From Enterococcus alishanensis (GTDB lineage Bacteria; Bacillota; Bacilli; Lactobacillales; Enterococcaceae): a stretch of 64,000 bases of DNA. This document shows, piece after piece, positions 35,677 to 45,954 of this stretch. Numbering within the stretch: position 1 is the first letter of the stretch; each line of letters begins with the position of its first letter. The stretch is taken from positions 1 through 64,000 of the forward strand of contig NZ_JAHUZB010000005.1 of assembly GCF_019218635.1 (NCBI RefSeq), read 5' to 3'. Under the pieces are notes generated by a model that did not search any database, had not been told where the DNA came from, and saw only the letters and a program-made list of their open reading frames with translations. The position numbers and the translations under genes are program-made.

Positions 35677-36321
35677 TTATTTAAAATAGTTTCGCGTTGT
35701 TTCAATGGCATCTTGCCGCATCAACATTTTTCCGTATTCATCAAGAACTTCTGGAGAAACAGTCGTGCTATGGGTATATTCTAAAACTTCAGAAATAATG
35801 TCGGTCACTGCAAAATCACCGAAATATTCCGGATCAAAGAACACTAATAAATAGTACTGTCCGTTAAATTGATATAAATCACACCATGCATCATCTAAGA
35901 AATGATAGTTGGCTAACTCAATCAAATTTTCAAAACTATCTAAAGCAAATACTCTGACGCGTTCTACATCATCTTTTCCGCCATAACTTTTAGTTGAAGA
36001 CAAAATCTGTTGTTGCATCAATTGATCAAAATCACCTGACTCTAACTCCAAGGCATCCGCAGCTTTGTTAAATTCTTCTTGAGACATGTTTTTGCTAATG
36101 AATAATTCAAGCCCGTCTTTTTTCGGTAACACTTGAAATGTTACTGCCTCACTGCTTTTAAACTCGTCTTCTACATCCACTTCTTCTAAAATGGAATAAA
36201 AGAATGATTCAATTTCACGATGGTTACCTAACAAATCTAAAAAAGTAATGCCACGATCTGCTAGATCTTCATTACCAATCAAGACTCGAATGGTATTTTC
36301 ATTGATGTGCTCCATCTCCAT
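35677..36321 (-). CDS. mecA: ClpC adaptor MecA
   Basis: 214 residues: N-terminal substrate-binding domain (MEMEHINENTIRVLIGNEDLADRGITFLDLLGN) and C-terminal ClpC-binding domain (about 120-214, ENLIELANYHF...YYLLVFFDPEYFG), with an acidic linker between. It brings unfolded or regulatory proteins to ClpCP. GAGGTG precedes ATG; the second ATG two codons in is also possible. 155 bp downstream of spx. Confidence 0.93.
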   Translation of the reverse strand: MEMEHINENTIRVLIGNEDLADRGITFLDLLGNHREIESFFYSILEEVDVEDEFKSSEAVTFQVLPKKDGLELFISKNMSQEEFNKAADALELESGDFDQLMQQQILSSTKSYGGKDDVERVRVFALDSFENLIELANYHFLDDAWCDLYQFNGQYYLLVFFDPEYFGDFAVTDIISEVLEYTHSTTVSPEVLDEYGKMLMRQDAIETTRNYFK

Positions 36322-36416
36322 CTAAACACACCTCATTTCATTTAGATATATAACCTTATTGTAACTGATTCCAACAAAATGTAAAGAAAGCACGTTTACT
36401 TTATGATGAAAAAATT

Positions 36417-36454
36417 AAAAAACTAGCCGAAAATCCAATCTGGACCGGCTAGTT
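36417..36454 (-). terminator. Terminator of spx
   Basis: Minus strand AACTAGCCGG and TCGGCTAGTT pair and are followed by TTTTTAATTTTTT, 22 bases after the spx stop. Confidence 0.9.
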
Positions 36455-36475
36455 TAGTCTTTAAACTTTAATTAA

Positions 36476-36874
36476 TTATAATCCCGCCATTAATTGTGCT
36501 TGGCGTAATTCGTATTGACGAACAACTCTTGGTAAGAAACGACGAATTTCGTCTTCATTAAATCCAACTTGTAGACGTTTTTCATCGATCATAATTGGTC
36601 GACGTAAAAGTCCTGGATTTTCTCTTACTAAATCTAATAATTCTTTTAATGATAAATCATCTAAATTCATGTTCAACTTTTGGAATACTTTTGAACGAGT
36701 TGATATGATCTCCTCAGTTCCATCTTCAGTCATTTGCAAAATATCCTTTAATTCGTCGATATTCAAGGGTTCAGAAAAAATGTTCCGTTCAACGTAAGGA
36801 ATCTCATGTTCTTGTAACCAAGCACGTGCTTTCCGACATGATGTGCAGCTAGGGGAAGTATATAGTGTCAACAT
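36476..36874 (-). CDS. spx: Transcriptional regulator Spx
   Basis: 132 residues of the ArsC/Spx family. Redox motif C10-x-x-C13 in SPSCTSCRK, the RRPIMID loop and the C-terminal ClpXP-recognised tail are all as in Spx. It binds the RNA polymerase alpha C-terminal domain and drives the thiol-stress response. AAAGGAG sits 13 bases before ATG at 36874; nine further codons upstream are leader. Its probable adaptor spxH lies 4 kb away. Confidence 0.95.
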   Translation of the reverse strand: MLTLYTSPSCTSCRKARAWLQEHEIPYVERNIFSEPLNIDELKDILQMTEDGTEEIISTRSKVFQKLNMNLDDLSLKELLDLVRENPGLLRRPIMIDEKRLQVGFNEDEIRRFLPRVVRQYELRQAQLMAGL

Positions 36875-36901
36875 ACATGTATCACTCCTTTTCTTGACCA
36901 A

Positions 36902-37600
36902 TGTTAATTTTATAACAGAAGGCCATTTGCTTCTATCTGTTTACTATTATACATAAAAAACGTAACAAAAAAAAGAGGAGGAGTACATTTTTTTAGTAAA
37001 TATTAGTGTTATTTAATTTTCCATCTTTTCTTATGCCATTGACCGCGCGGATTTGAAATATGTGAATTATTTCGAATTAATTTTTTATCATTTTCCTGTA
37101 TTATTGAACAGGATTAAAAACTGTTATACTTTTATTATAAAATATTTATTTCTAGTTACTATTTTAATAAAAAGAATAATTTATTATGTTCTTCATCATT
37201 GGTTGAAATCGCCTTCTAGGTTGATGAATAGATGAATTTATTTACAATTTTGCTGATAGCAGTTTTTTTATTCTTATATTCATAACTAACATTTAGTTAT
37301 TTTAAATTTAATCTATGGGAGAATATCTGTTCTATTTAGAGTTTATTTGTGCTCTTCAGGTTAAAAGTAAATATGATGTTTTTTAAGAATAATGGAAACT
37401 TTTAACAAAAAATGTGATTTTTTTTCATCATACTATTGTTCCACTTTTTTTGTTATCAATCATTATTTTAAAAAGGCTCAATTTTTTTGATTGAAGTTTT
37501 TTGATGTTTTTTTTCTTTGTTCAGCAATTTTTTAATATAACAAGAGCATTCTTTTTTTTTTAATATTTGACTTTTTAATCGATCTCTTTTCTTTTCTGAT
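36902..37600. other. AT-rich intergenic stretch without a credible gene
   Basis: About 700 bp between spx and the HAD gene. In the lines I counted only about one base in five is G or C, well below the flanks, with long T tracts. A strong orphan ribosome-site-like AAGAGGAGGAG (36973-36983) is followed by no frame, and a 60-codon plus-strand frame (37053-37235) has no ribosome site and an odd composition. Short inverted repeats such as TCAAT/ATTGA (37478-37495) occur. It holds the spx promoter at its left end and the HAD promoter at its right. Confidence 0.6.
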
Positions 37601-37635
37601 ATACTAGTTTTATTACTAAATGAAGGAGGCAAAAT

Positions 37636-38349
37636 ATGATAAACGCGCTCGTTTTTGATGTTGATGATACTCTTTACCAACAAGTCGAACCTTTTAAAAA
37701 TGCAATCATGAAAACTTTTCCGTCTTTTGACATAAATACCGTACCGAAATTATTTATCCGCTTTCGTTATCACAGTGATCTACACTTTGAGAAAAGTGTC
37801 ACAGGTATTTGGTCTTTAGAAAAAATGCGAGAAGAACGAATAACCGCAGCTTTGAATGATTTAGACTTCAAAGATATCAATCCAGAATTAGCAAAAACTT
37901 TTCAAAACAATTATGAAAAAGAGCTAAGAGCTATTAAGCTAGATCCAGAAATCAAATCTGCTTTATCCTTTCTACACGAAAAAAAAATCCCACTTGGTAT
38001 CATTACCAACGGACCAAAAGAACATCAACAGAAAAAAATTGATTCTTTACAAGTAACTGAATTTATTTCTCCAGAAGCTATTTTTATTTCTGGGGCAGTT
38101 GGTAGTTCAAAACCTGATGAATTAATTTTTAGTTTAGCTGCTAAACAATTGCAACTCCCAGCTGATAATATTCTCTATATCGGTGATAGTTATGAAAATG
38201 ACGTGATTGGTGCAAAAAATGCTGGCTTCAAAGTTTGGTGGTTTAATCACCAGAACAGGAAACTGACAAAGGACCAACTACCATTTTTTGATTTGGAGAT
38301 CAACACCTTTTCTGACATGTCTAAAAAAATTACCTCGCTAAATTTTTAG
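37636..38349 (+). CDS. HAD-family phosphatase
   Basis: 237 residues. FDVDDTLYQ with the nucleophilic Asp, an alpha-helical cap (about 20-95), GIITNGP, and the phosphate-binding and acidic motifs GSSKPDE and YIGDSYENDVIGAKNAG. Close in type to YjjG/pyrimidine nucleotidases, but the substrate is open. GAAGGAGG seven bases before ATG. Monocistronic. Confidence 0.88.
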   Translation: MINALVFDVDDTLYQQVEPFKNAIMKTFPSFDINTVPKLFIRFRYHSDLHFEKSVTGIWSLEKMREERITAALNDLDFKDINPELAKTFQNNYEKELRAIKLDPEIKSALSFLHEKKIPLGIITNGPKEHQQKKIDSLQVTEFISPEAIFISGAVGSSKPDELIFSLAAKQLQLPADNILYIGDSYENDVIGAKNAGFKVWWFNHQNRKLTKDQLPFFDLEINTFSDMSKKITSLNF

Positions 38350-38363
38350 CGAGGCCTTTTTTT
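38333..38363. terminator. Shared terminator HAD / SNF2 gene
   Basis: CCTCGCTAAA and TTTAGCGAGG form a perfect stem followed by TTTTTTT on the plus strand. The HAD stop codon is inside the stem. Confidence 0.9.
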
Positions 38364-41300
38364 ATTCGCCGAAACTTAAAATCATGCGAATATCATCTTC
38401 AGTTAACTTGCTAACTTGTTCTTCATTTCCTTGAATAACTTTTTGGAACAGCTCACGTTTTTCTTGTTGTAATTGATTCATCCGTTCCTCAATCGTCCCT
38501 TCAGCAATCATCCGCCAAACCTCGACGACTTTCTTTTGACCGATACGATGAGCTCGACCGGCAGCCTGTTCTTCCACTGCAGGATTCCACCATAAATCAT
38601 ATAGAATAACTGTATCAGCACCAGTAAGATTCAAACCTGTTCCACCAGCCTTTAAAGAAATCAAAAAGACATCTTTCTCACCAGCGTTAAAAGCATCCAC
38701 CATATCAAGCCGATCTTTAACTTTAGTGCTGCCTCGTAAATAGAAACTACTAATCCCAATTTCAGCGAATTCCTCTTCCATTAAAGAAAGCATTCCAGTA
38801 AATTGTGAGAACAATAATACTCGCCGACCATTTTCTTTGGCTTGTTGGATTAACTCTTTGACTTGGTCAAGTTTACCAGAGCCTCCTTGGTAATCTTCCA
38901 TAAATAAACGCGGGTCATCACAAATCTGGCGTAAACGAGTCAGACCAGCTAAAATGCTAATTCTTTGCTTACGGAAGGTGGCCGAATCCATCTGATCAAC
39001 TTCTTGTTTCATTCTCCGTAGATAAGCTAAATACACCGTTTTTTGTTCTTCTGTTAAGACACTTAAAACATTTGATTCGATTCTTTCTGGTAAATCTTGC
39101 AGTACTGTCGCTTTATCACGGCGTAAAACAAAGGGTTGAATCATTTTGGCAATCTCACTAACTTGTAGCTGGCGGAAATGCCCAATCGTTGGGAAAAACC
39201 CTGGCATCACAATTGAAAATAATGACCACAACTCTTCCAAATTATTCTCAATCGGCGTCCCACTTAAAGCAAAACGATGAGGAATTTTTAATTGCCGTAA
39301 AGCTAATGATGTTTTTGTGCTGGCATTTTTAACCATTTGGGCTTCATCTAAAATCAAATATTGATAGTTTTGAGCCTGATGTAAATCAAGATCTTGGCGC
39401 AAGCTAGCATAAGAAGTGACAACAATATCCACCGTTTCTGCTAACTGCTGCTCTCGTTCAGTCCGATTGCCTGAAACCACTACAACACTTAAAGTTGGCG
39501 CAAACTTTTTGATTTCTGCTTGCCAGTTATAAACTAAACTTGCTGGTGCAACTATAACCGTCTTAATTGCTTCACTTTCTTTTTTTGCTAACAAGAAAGT
39601 AATAACTTGGATTGTTTTACCTAAACCCATTTCATCAGCTAAAATACCGCCTAAGCCATAATCACTCAGCATAGTCAGCCATTTAAAACCAGTTACTTGG
39701 TAAGGACGCAACGTCGCTTCAAGTTCTTGCGGTATTTCTACCGGATAATCTTCAGGATGGGTTAAATCTTGAACCATTTTTTTAAAACTCTCGCTAAATT
39801 GCGCTTGGGGATTGTTTCTTAATTTTTCCTCTAGCACAATCCCTTGGCTTTTAGGTAAGCGAATAACGCCATTTTCTGCATTGATTCTTTCCCGTAAGTC
39901 ACCAATCATCGCACTTGTTTCTTGAAAAGCTTCTGAATCAAAACTGATAATTTCGCCATTTTCCAAAGTATAAAAGCGATCATTTCTCAGTAAACTGTCT
40001 AACACTTGATCAATTTCACTATTATTAATCCCACTAATATCAAAATGAATATCTAGCCATGTGCCGCCTTGATCAACCTCGATTGTTGGCTGATACTCAT
40101 CGCCATCTAAAAATAATTGGCGTAATTTTTTGCCCATCTTCACTTCTGCCAAACGTCGAAATGCTTCAATCTCAATTTTAAAGAAGTAATACAAATTTTC
40201 TTTTGTTGGGATTTTTTTTTCAAAACCTGTATCAATTTTTGTATAACGGAACTGGTTAAATAAAGCCAAAATTTCGCCTTCTCTTTTACGATCTCGGAGA
40301 ATTTCAACGTTATTTGGAATTTTCCCTTGATGCTCTTCATTGGTTGAAAAATAAGCATTGCCATAATGAAATTCTGCTTCTGCTTTAATCATTCCTTTAA
40401 TCCGTCGAAAAATAACTACTGCCCGCAAAGGTTCTTCCTTCATTACTGCCGAAACTTCTGGTGCGATAATTACTTGACCAATTCTTCTTAGATGCGGTAA
40501 AACATCTGTGAATAAATGAGATAATTGTCTTTGTTCATAGGTAATCACAGGTTCTTTTAAACGTTTCATTAATTGCTTCAATGTTAAATACGTATCTTGT
40601 TGTGCATGACTCAATAAATAGTATTGGTCATCTTTAAAGCCTAAGAAATAATTACTATAATAATTGGTCATTCGATCTTCAATCGTCAACTCATAATGAT
40701 TCTCTACTTTATCCAATTTGAATAGCAAAGGTAATTCTTGTGCTTCGGACAATTGATGATACGTTTTTTCGCCAATCTTAACTGTTAAGTTATCAGTTGC
40801 CTCCATGGCTTTTAACAAACTCTGCAAACGGTGAACAGGCAATAACAAGAAGCGCTTATCCAGTTTTCCTTTTACTTGTAAGCCACTTTTTCCTAGCAAT
40901 TGATAAGTTTCACTGACACCAACTAAATCTTCAATAATATCACGGCAGCCGGGATTAAATGCCCCAGCTTCTATTTGAAAACGATATTGTTTATTTACAG
41001 TGTATGTCGTTTCCGTTTGATATGCGTGTAAAAAATCATAGATATTTTTTACAATATAACTGCGCCCATTCGGATCATTACTAATTTTTAAGGAAACAGC
41101 TAATAAGTCCAATTCGGTATGATACGGATTGGTAGGAATTGCCTCAACCACAAATTCAATCGTCAATGGTTCCACTTGCTCTTCATTTTTTTCAAGTCGA
41201 GTAAAGCCTTGATTCAATAAATCGGCAAAAGAAACAGTTTGTTGGACTGTCTGAACCTGAGGAGTTTGCGGTGTAATCACACGCGACATATTTTTTTCCC

Positions 41301-41538
41301 GTAGATAAAGTTCAACAGCTACCGTGTGTTTACAATAACTGTGTTCCTCCCAATAAGGACATTCACAAATATCATTTTCTTTACCACTGCCATCTAGATC
41401 TACTAAGTATAATTCGCTACCTAAAACTTCTGCATGCCAGACCCGATTGGCAGTATCCGCTACGACAGATAGCACCCGACCCTCTTTTAAATAAGTTCGT
41501 CCACGATCGATTACTTTTTCTGGTATACTCCATCTCAT
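38362..41538 (-). CDS. SNF2-family helicase with SWIM zinc finger
   Basis: 1058 residues. N-terminal SWIM zinc finger (C58, C60, C69, H71 in CECPYWEEHSYCKH), a long middle region (about 100-600), then the SWI2/SNF2 core with Walker A GGILADEMGLGKTIQ, motif II ILDEAQ, SGTPIENNLEELW and motif VI AAGRAHRIGQ. A double-strand DNA translocase, role in bacteria mostly undefined. The first ATG overlaps the sbcC stop by four bases (ATGA), so it is translated with sbcCD. Confidence 0.93.
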   Translation of the reverse strand: MRWSIPEKVIDRGRTYLKEGRVLSVVADTANRVWHAEVLGSELYLVDLDGSGKENDICECPYWEEHSYCKHTVAVELYLREKNMSRVITPQTPQVQTVQQTVSFADLLNQGFTRLEKNEEQVEPLTIEFVVEAIPTNPYHTELDLLAVSLKISNDPNGRSYIVKNIYDFLHAYQTETTYTVNKQYRFQIEAGAFNPGCRDIIEDLVGVSETYQLLGKSGLQVKGKLDKRFLLLPVHRLQSLLKAMEATDNLTVKIGEKTYHQLSEAQELPLLFKLDKVENHYELTIEDRMTNYYSNYFLGFKDDQYYLLSHAQQDTYLTLKQLMKRLKEPVITYEQRQLSHLFTDVLPHLRRIGQVIIAPEVSAVMKEEPLRAVVIFRRIKGMIKAEAEFHYGNAYFSTNEEHQGKIPNNVEILRDRKREGEILALFNQFRYTKIDTGFEKKIPTKENLYYFFKIEIEAFRRLAEVKMGKKLRQLFLDGDEYQPTIEVDQGGTWLDIHFDISGINNSEIDQVLDSLLRNDRFYTLENGEIISFDSEAFQETSAMIGDLRERINAENGVIRLPKSQGIVLEEKLRNNPQAQFSESFKKMVQDLTHPEDYPVEIPQELEATLRPYQVTGFKWLTMLSDYGLGGILADEMGLGKTIQVITFLLAKKESEAIKTVIVAPASLVYNWQAEIKKFAPTLSVVVVSGNRTEREQQLAETVDIVVTSYASLRQDLDLHQAQNYQYLILDEAQMVKNASTKTSLALRQLKIPHRFALSGTPIENNLEELWSLFSIVMPGFFPTIGHFRQLQVSEIAKMIQPFVLRRDKATVLQDLPERIESNVLSVLTEEQKTVYLAYLRRMKQEVDQMDSATFRKQRISILAGLTRLRQICDDPRLFMEDYQGGSGKLDQVKELIQQAKENGRRVLLFSQFTGMLSLMEEEFAEIGISSFYLRGSTKVKDRLDMVDAFNAGEKDVFLISLKAGGTGLNLTGADTVILYDLWWNPAVEEQAAGRAHRIGQKKVVEVWRMIAEGTIEERMNQLQQEKRELFQKVIQGNEEQVSKLTEDDIRMILSFGE

Positions 41539-44500
41539 CTGACTTCACTTCTTTCTTCTAACTGATAAGTTATTTTGCTTTGACCAGAACCATTCGTTTT
41601 CACAATAATTTGTTGTGGGATACGCTCTTTTAATTCTTTAACATGACTGATAATACCAATCATACGACCTTTATTATCAATACTTTCTAAGGCTGTCATG
41701 GCCATCTCCAAAGCCTCTTCATCTAGTGAACCAAAACCTTCATCGATGAAGAGTGTTTCAATAACAACACCACCGGCTTGATTTTGGATTACTTCTGCCA
41801 ATCCCAATGCTAACGATAAAGCAGCGATAAAGCTCTCACCACCTGATAAAGTTTGCGCGCTACGGACTTGACCGGCATGATCATCATAAACATTGATTTC
41901 TAAACCCGTACTACCCTTATAACTTCCAACAGTTTCATTTAATTCAAACTGATAACGATTGTTAGTCAACAACGTAAACTGCTGATTGGCCTTAGCTAAA
42001 ACTTCATATAAATACCATTTTAACACGTATCGTTCCAATCCAATTTTTTTAGGATTGTCCCCATTCATGACATTAAAAAGTTGTGAAATTTCTTGTTGTT
42101 CACTTAATTGCTGTTGACTTTCAGCATGCAAAATTTCAATTTTATCAACTAGCTGTTGTTGTTGCCGGATGTGATTTTCTAATTGATAATATATTTTACG
42201 GGCTTCTTCTAGTCTATCTTGTATAGTTTTTAAAGCTGCCGCTAAAATTTCTAGTTCAGGTTCTCTTTGATTTTTTAAGCGATTGCTCAAAACTTTTATT
42301 CGATCTTGTAAAATCAAACGACGATTTTCGAAGTCTTGTATCCGTGCCTTCAAATCGGCAGCAACATAATTTTTTTCTATCAATGAATTAAATGCTTCTC
42401 GCGTCAGATCGGCTTGTCTTAAACCATCATTCACTATTGCTGTTTTTTCAGCAAGTTGTATTTCTTGATTAGTAATTGATTGGTCTAGTTGTTTTTTTCG
42501 TTCTGTTAATAAGGTAACCTGCGTTTTTAATTCTTGACCCATTTTCTGATGAATTTCAATCTTACTTAAATATCCTGAAACAGCTTGTTTTTCTATGGTA
42601 ATTTTTTCTATGAGCTCTTCTAGTTGCCAATCATCAGTTTGTTCATTTAAAACTGCCAAGCGACCTTCTAAAAGTTGTAAAGCAGCTGTTATTTCTGCTA
42701 ATTGATTAACCAAAGTTTGCTCCTGCAACTCTAAATCTTTTTCAGTAAAACTTAATTCAGCCACTTCTTCAGCTATTTTTTTCAGCTCTGCCAATTGTGT
42801 AGTGGTTTCGGTTATTTTTTTGGCAAGAAAATCTTCCATCTCAACTTGAGAAATAGAGATTTGATAAAAACCAGTTAATTCCTTCAAGAAGTCTGTCTCT
42901 TCTTCAAGTAGCTCTTCTTGAATTTGCTGACGTTCAGCTTGTAGTTTTTTAAAGCTGACCCGTTGATTCTCAAAAACAGCCTGTGTTTTTTCTTTTTCAA
43001 TCTGCAAATTTTTTAAAACGGCTTCTTTTTCTTCCATTTCAATTTGCAATGCTTGTAGCTCAATTAGAGAAATTTCTGCATGTTTTGCTGGATTAGGATG
43101 TTCTGGAGAGCCACAAACAGGACAAGCTTCACCTGGAATCAGTTGCATGCTTAAACGAGCAATTTCTAAGCTCGCCCAACGATGCTGAATCTGTTGAAAT
43201 TCAGCAGTTGCGCTAGTCATTTGATTACTTAAGCGAGAAGTCTTTTCGATTAGTTTTGCTAATTCGATTTGCTGATCTTCTTCTAACTCTTGTAGCTCAA
43301 ATTCACGCTGTCGTTTTCTAGTTAAATCAGTACAGATTGTCTGAAATTGTACTTCTTGATAACGACGTTCTTGAAATTCTTTTTCAGAGCGTAATTTTTC
43401 TTTTAGATTAGCGATTTTTTCTTGTCGTTGCTGGCGTTCAAGCTTAAATTTTTCCAATTCATCTGCTTTTGACTGTTGTTTAGTTAGCAGCTCTGATTGC
43501 TCCGTTTGCAATGTGTGTTGCTGTTCTAATAACGGTAAGATATTTTCTAATCGTTGAAGTTGTTGTTGGCGCTCTTTCCATCCTTCAGTTTCCAACTGTA
43601 AAGTTGCTTCTGTTGTTTCCCATGTAGCTTGTTGAGTTTCTATTTTTTCAATTTCATTAGTATTATTAATAAATTCTTCTCGAAGACCTTTTAAGATACT
43701 TTGCTGCTTGATTTCTTCATCCATGAAAGGTTGGATTTTTTCAATTGTTTCAGCGATGACTAACTGTTCTTTTATTGCTGCAATTTCAGGTAATTCTTGG
43801 TCTTGTTCTGCTAAAACGACTTTCGTTTGGTGGTACTCTTTAAAATAAGCCGCCAACTGTTGAGCTTCATTAAAAATCATTTGTTTTTCAGTTACTTCTT
43901 TTTGCAATCTAGTAAAACTATTTTCTTGGTCAGACAATTTTTTCTTTTCAATAGTTAAATACAGATGAGTATTATCCAATGATTCTTGATAACTTAAGCC
44001 TTTTTCACTTTCTATTTGTTCAAATAATTGATCAATCAGTACCATTGTTTCTGCAACTTCTTGATCATAAGCCTGTCTTTTTTGTTTCAATTTTTCGGTA
44101 AAATGGCGATAAAAACCGGTTCCAAAAATATTTCTTAATAAAGACTCTTTTTCGGTACTATTGGCCATTAAAAAGTTGCGAAATTCTCCTTGGGGTAGCA
44201 TCACAATTTGGCGAAATTGTTCTTTTTCCAAATGTAATAGTTGACTTAAGAACTCCCGCACACGATCAATTTTTTGATAACTCTCAATTTCTCGATTATT
44301 TTCATCAAAAATCGTTAATTGCACTTTTTGATTTTTAATCGTATTTCCCTTGCCGTTTTTTTTGGCGATCGTCTGTTTCGGCTGACGTTCAATTTGATAA
44401 GTTCTACCATGATGGACAAAAGTAAATACCACTCTTGTTAAGTCGGTACTTTTGGCAAAGATAGACCGGATTTCTTCAGCACTGCGCAAATCCCCCGACG

Positions 44501-44663
44501 GATCACCGAACAAAGCGAAAGTGATAGCATCAAAAATAGTAGTCTTTCCAGCACCCGTTTTCCCACTGATCAAGAAAAGTGGCGACGATTGTAGTTTTTC
44601 AAAATCAACGGTTTCATTTAAAAAGGGGCCAAAATTTTCCATCTTTAGTTCTTTAGGTACCAT
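41535..44663 (-). CDS. sbcC: DNA double-strand break nuclease subunit SbcC
   Basis: 1042 residues of the Rad50 type. Walker A SGKTGAGKTTIFDAITFALFG at the N-terminus, about 700 residues of coiled coil interrupted near the middle by the zinc hook CPVCGSPEHP, and a C-terminal ABC signature TLSGGESFIAALSLALGLAE with Walker B ETLFIDEGFGSLD. With SbcD it cuts hairpins and protein-blocked ends. AAGGAGG sets the ATG at 44663, which overlaps the sbcD stop by one base. Confidence 0.96.
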   Translation of the reverse strand: MVPKELKMENFGPFLNETVDFEKLQSSPLFLISGKTGAGKTTIFDAITFALFGDPSGDLRSAEEIRSIFAKSTDLTRVVFTFVHHGRTYQIERQPKQTIAKKNGKGNTIKNQKVQLTIFDENNREIESYQKIDRVREFLSQLLHLEKEQFRQIVMLPQGEFRNFLMANSTEKESLLRNIFGTGFYRHFTEKLKQKRQAYDQEVAETMVLIDQLFEQIESEKGLSYQESLDNTHLYLTIEKKKLSDQENSFTRLQKEVTEKQMIFNEAQQLAAYFKEYHQTKVVLAEQDQELPEIAAIKEQLVIAETIEKIQPFMDEEIKQQSILKGLREEFINNTNEIEKIETQQATWETTEATLQLETEGWKERQQQLQRLENILPLLEQQHTLQTEQSELLTKQQSKADELEKFKLERQQRQEKIANLKEKLRSEKEFQERRYQEVQFQTICTDLTRKRQREFELQELEEDQQIELAKLIEKTSRLSNQMTSATAEFQQIQHRWASLEIARLSMQLIPGEACPVCGSPEHPNPAKHAEISLIELQALQIEMEEKEAVLKNLQIEKEKTQAVFENQRVSFKKLQAERQQIQEELLEEETDFLKELTGFYQISISQVEMEDFLAKKITETTTQLAELKKIAEEVAELSFTEKDLELQEQTLVNQLAEITAALQLLEGRLAVLNEQTDDWQLEELIEKITIEKQAVSGYLSKIEIHQKMGQELKTQVTLLTERKKQLDQSITNQEIQLAEKTAIVNDGLRQADLTREAFNSLIEKNYVAADLKARIQDFENRRLILQDRIKVLSNRLKNQREPELEILAAALKTIQDRLEEARKIYYQLENHIRQQQQLVDKIEILHAESQQQLSEQQEISQLFNVMNGDNPKKIGLERYVLKWYLYEVLAKANQQFTLLTNNRYQFELNETVGSYKGSTGLEINVYDDHAGQVRSAQTLSGGESFIAALSLALGLAEVIQNQAGGVVIETLFIDEGFGSLDEEALEMAMTALESIDNKGRMIGIISHVKELKERIPQQIIVKTNGSGQSKITYQLEERSEVR

Positions 44664-45799
44664 TATTTTTCGCCTCCTTCTTTCAAGGCTTGTGATAATT
44701 CCGCTTGAATCCATTCAATTTGTTTAGCTGAAAGATTTTCTTCTGTCACCTCAATAAAAAAGTCCATGACTAATTCTTGCGGTCCTTTGCTTTTTATGCG
44801 AGCGGCTTTTTTTTGATTTTTTACGCTATTTTCTCGTCCAGTAGCTCGTTCTATTTGTAAGATATGAGGATAAATTTCTTTTAATTGGTTCATTACATTA
44901 GGAATGATGGCACGATCTGTCAATAATATCGATAAATAATCATCCCGTTTAATTGATTGGTAAAATTTTGGATCTGTTAATTCTGAAAAGCTACCAATTA
45001 TTTCAACAACTTCGTATAACGGTGCCAAAGTTTTAAACTCAAAGCTTACTTTGTCGCTAGTATCTACAATAAAAACACCTTTTGCCTGATCTTTTTCCGA
45101 TAAAGAATACTTTAATGGCGAGCCACTATAACGAGCATTTGGTAATTGCAAAGCATTTTTATGATGCAAATGTCCTAATGCTACATAATCAAATGGAGCC
45201 AATAGATGACCATCGATACCGTCTAAGCCGCCCACTTCTATTTTTGTTTCCGAATCTGTCTTACTAGCACCTGTCACGAAAAAATGACTAACCAAAATAT
45301 GTTTCTTTGTTGGATCAAAGCTGTCTACAATTTTTTCTATCACTTTTGGCATTGCATCATGAATCGATCGAATGGATTCATCTTCAAAATAAATTCGTGC
45401 ATCTACTGGTTCAAAATATGGCAACAAATAAAAATCTGTTTGATCAATCGTAATTGGTTCAAAGCTTTCAGCTAACCTAGTTTTTAATTCATATTGAGTC
45501 TGGCTAAACCAGATAGACCCTGCACCTAAACGCGTGCCACTATCATGGTTCCCAGAAATGACTAACACCGGCAATTTTGCCTCTAAATTAATTTCAGCAA
45601 TCACTTGATTATATAATGTTACACTGGTTTCTGGCGGAATCGAACGATCATAAATATCACCCGCAATCACCACAGCATCCACTTTTTCTGACAAAGCTAG
45701 GGCAACTATTTTTTGTAAAATGTCTTTTTGCTGGTCATACAAATCATAACCATGCAATTTTTTCCCTAAATGCCAATCTGCGGTATGTAAAAACTTCAC
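44663..45799 (-). CDS. sbcD: DNA double-strand break nuclease subunit SbcD
   Basis: 378-residue Mre11-type phosphoesterase: HTADWHLGKK, AGDIYDRSIPP, SGNHDSGTRL and ALGHLHHKN are the metal-binding motifs. Nuclease subunit of SbcCD. GTG start with AAAGGTG upstream. First gene of sbcD-sbcC-SNF2, all three overlapping, so stoichiometry is set by coupling. Confidence 0.96.
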   Translation of the reverse strand: MKFLHTADWHLGKKLHGYDLYDQQKDILQKIVALALSEKVDAVVIAGDIYDRSIPPETSVTLYNQVIAEINLEAKLPVLVISGNHDSGTRLGAGSIWFSQTQYELKTRLAESFEPITIDQTDFYLLPYFEPVDARIYFEDESIRSIHDAMPKVIEKIVDSFDPTKKHILVSHFFVTGASKTDSETKIEVGGLDGIDGHLLAPFDYVALGHLHHKNALQLPNARYSGSPLKYSLSEKDQAKGVFIVDTSDKVSFEFKTLAPLYEVVEIIGSFSELTDPKFYQSIKRDDYLSILLTDRAIIPNVMNQLKEIYPHILQIERATGRENSVKNQKKAARIKSKGPQELVMDFFIEVTEENLSAKQIEWIQAELSQALKEGGEK

Positions 45800-45954
45800 G
45801 TCATCACCTTTTTCTAAAAATAGTCCTTCCCACTATTATAACAGAATTAGTGTTTATTTACCTTTTATGCTCCATCAATCCTGAAAATCATCTTTTTATT
45901 TCATGAAAAATACGTTAACATTAAGAAGTAAAGAATGGATTTGGAGGTCTTAGT

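Noticed and set aside
37053-37235. Plus-strand 60-codon frame in the AT-rich gap
   Set aside because: No ribosome site, no domain, and a hydrophobic composition expected from 20% GC DNA.
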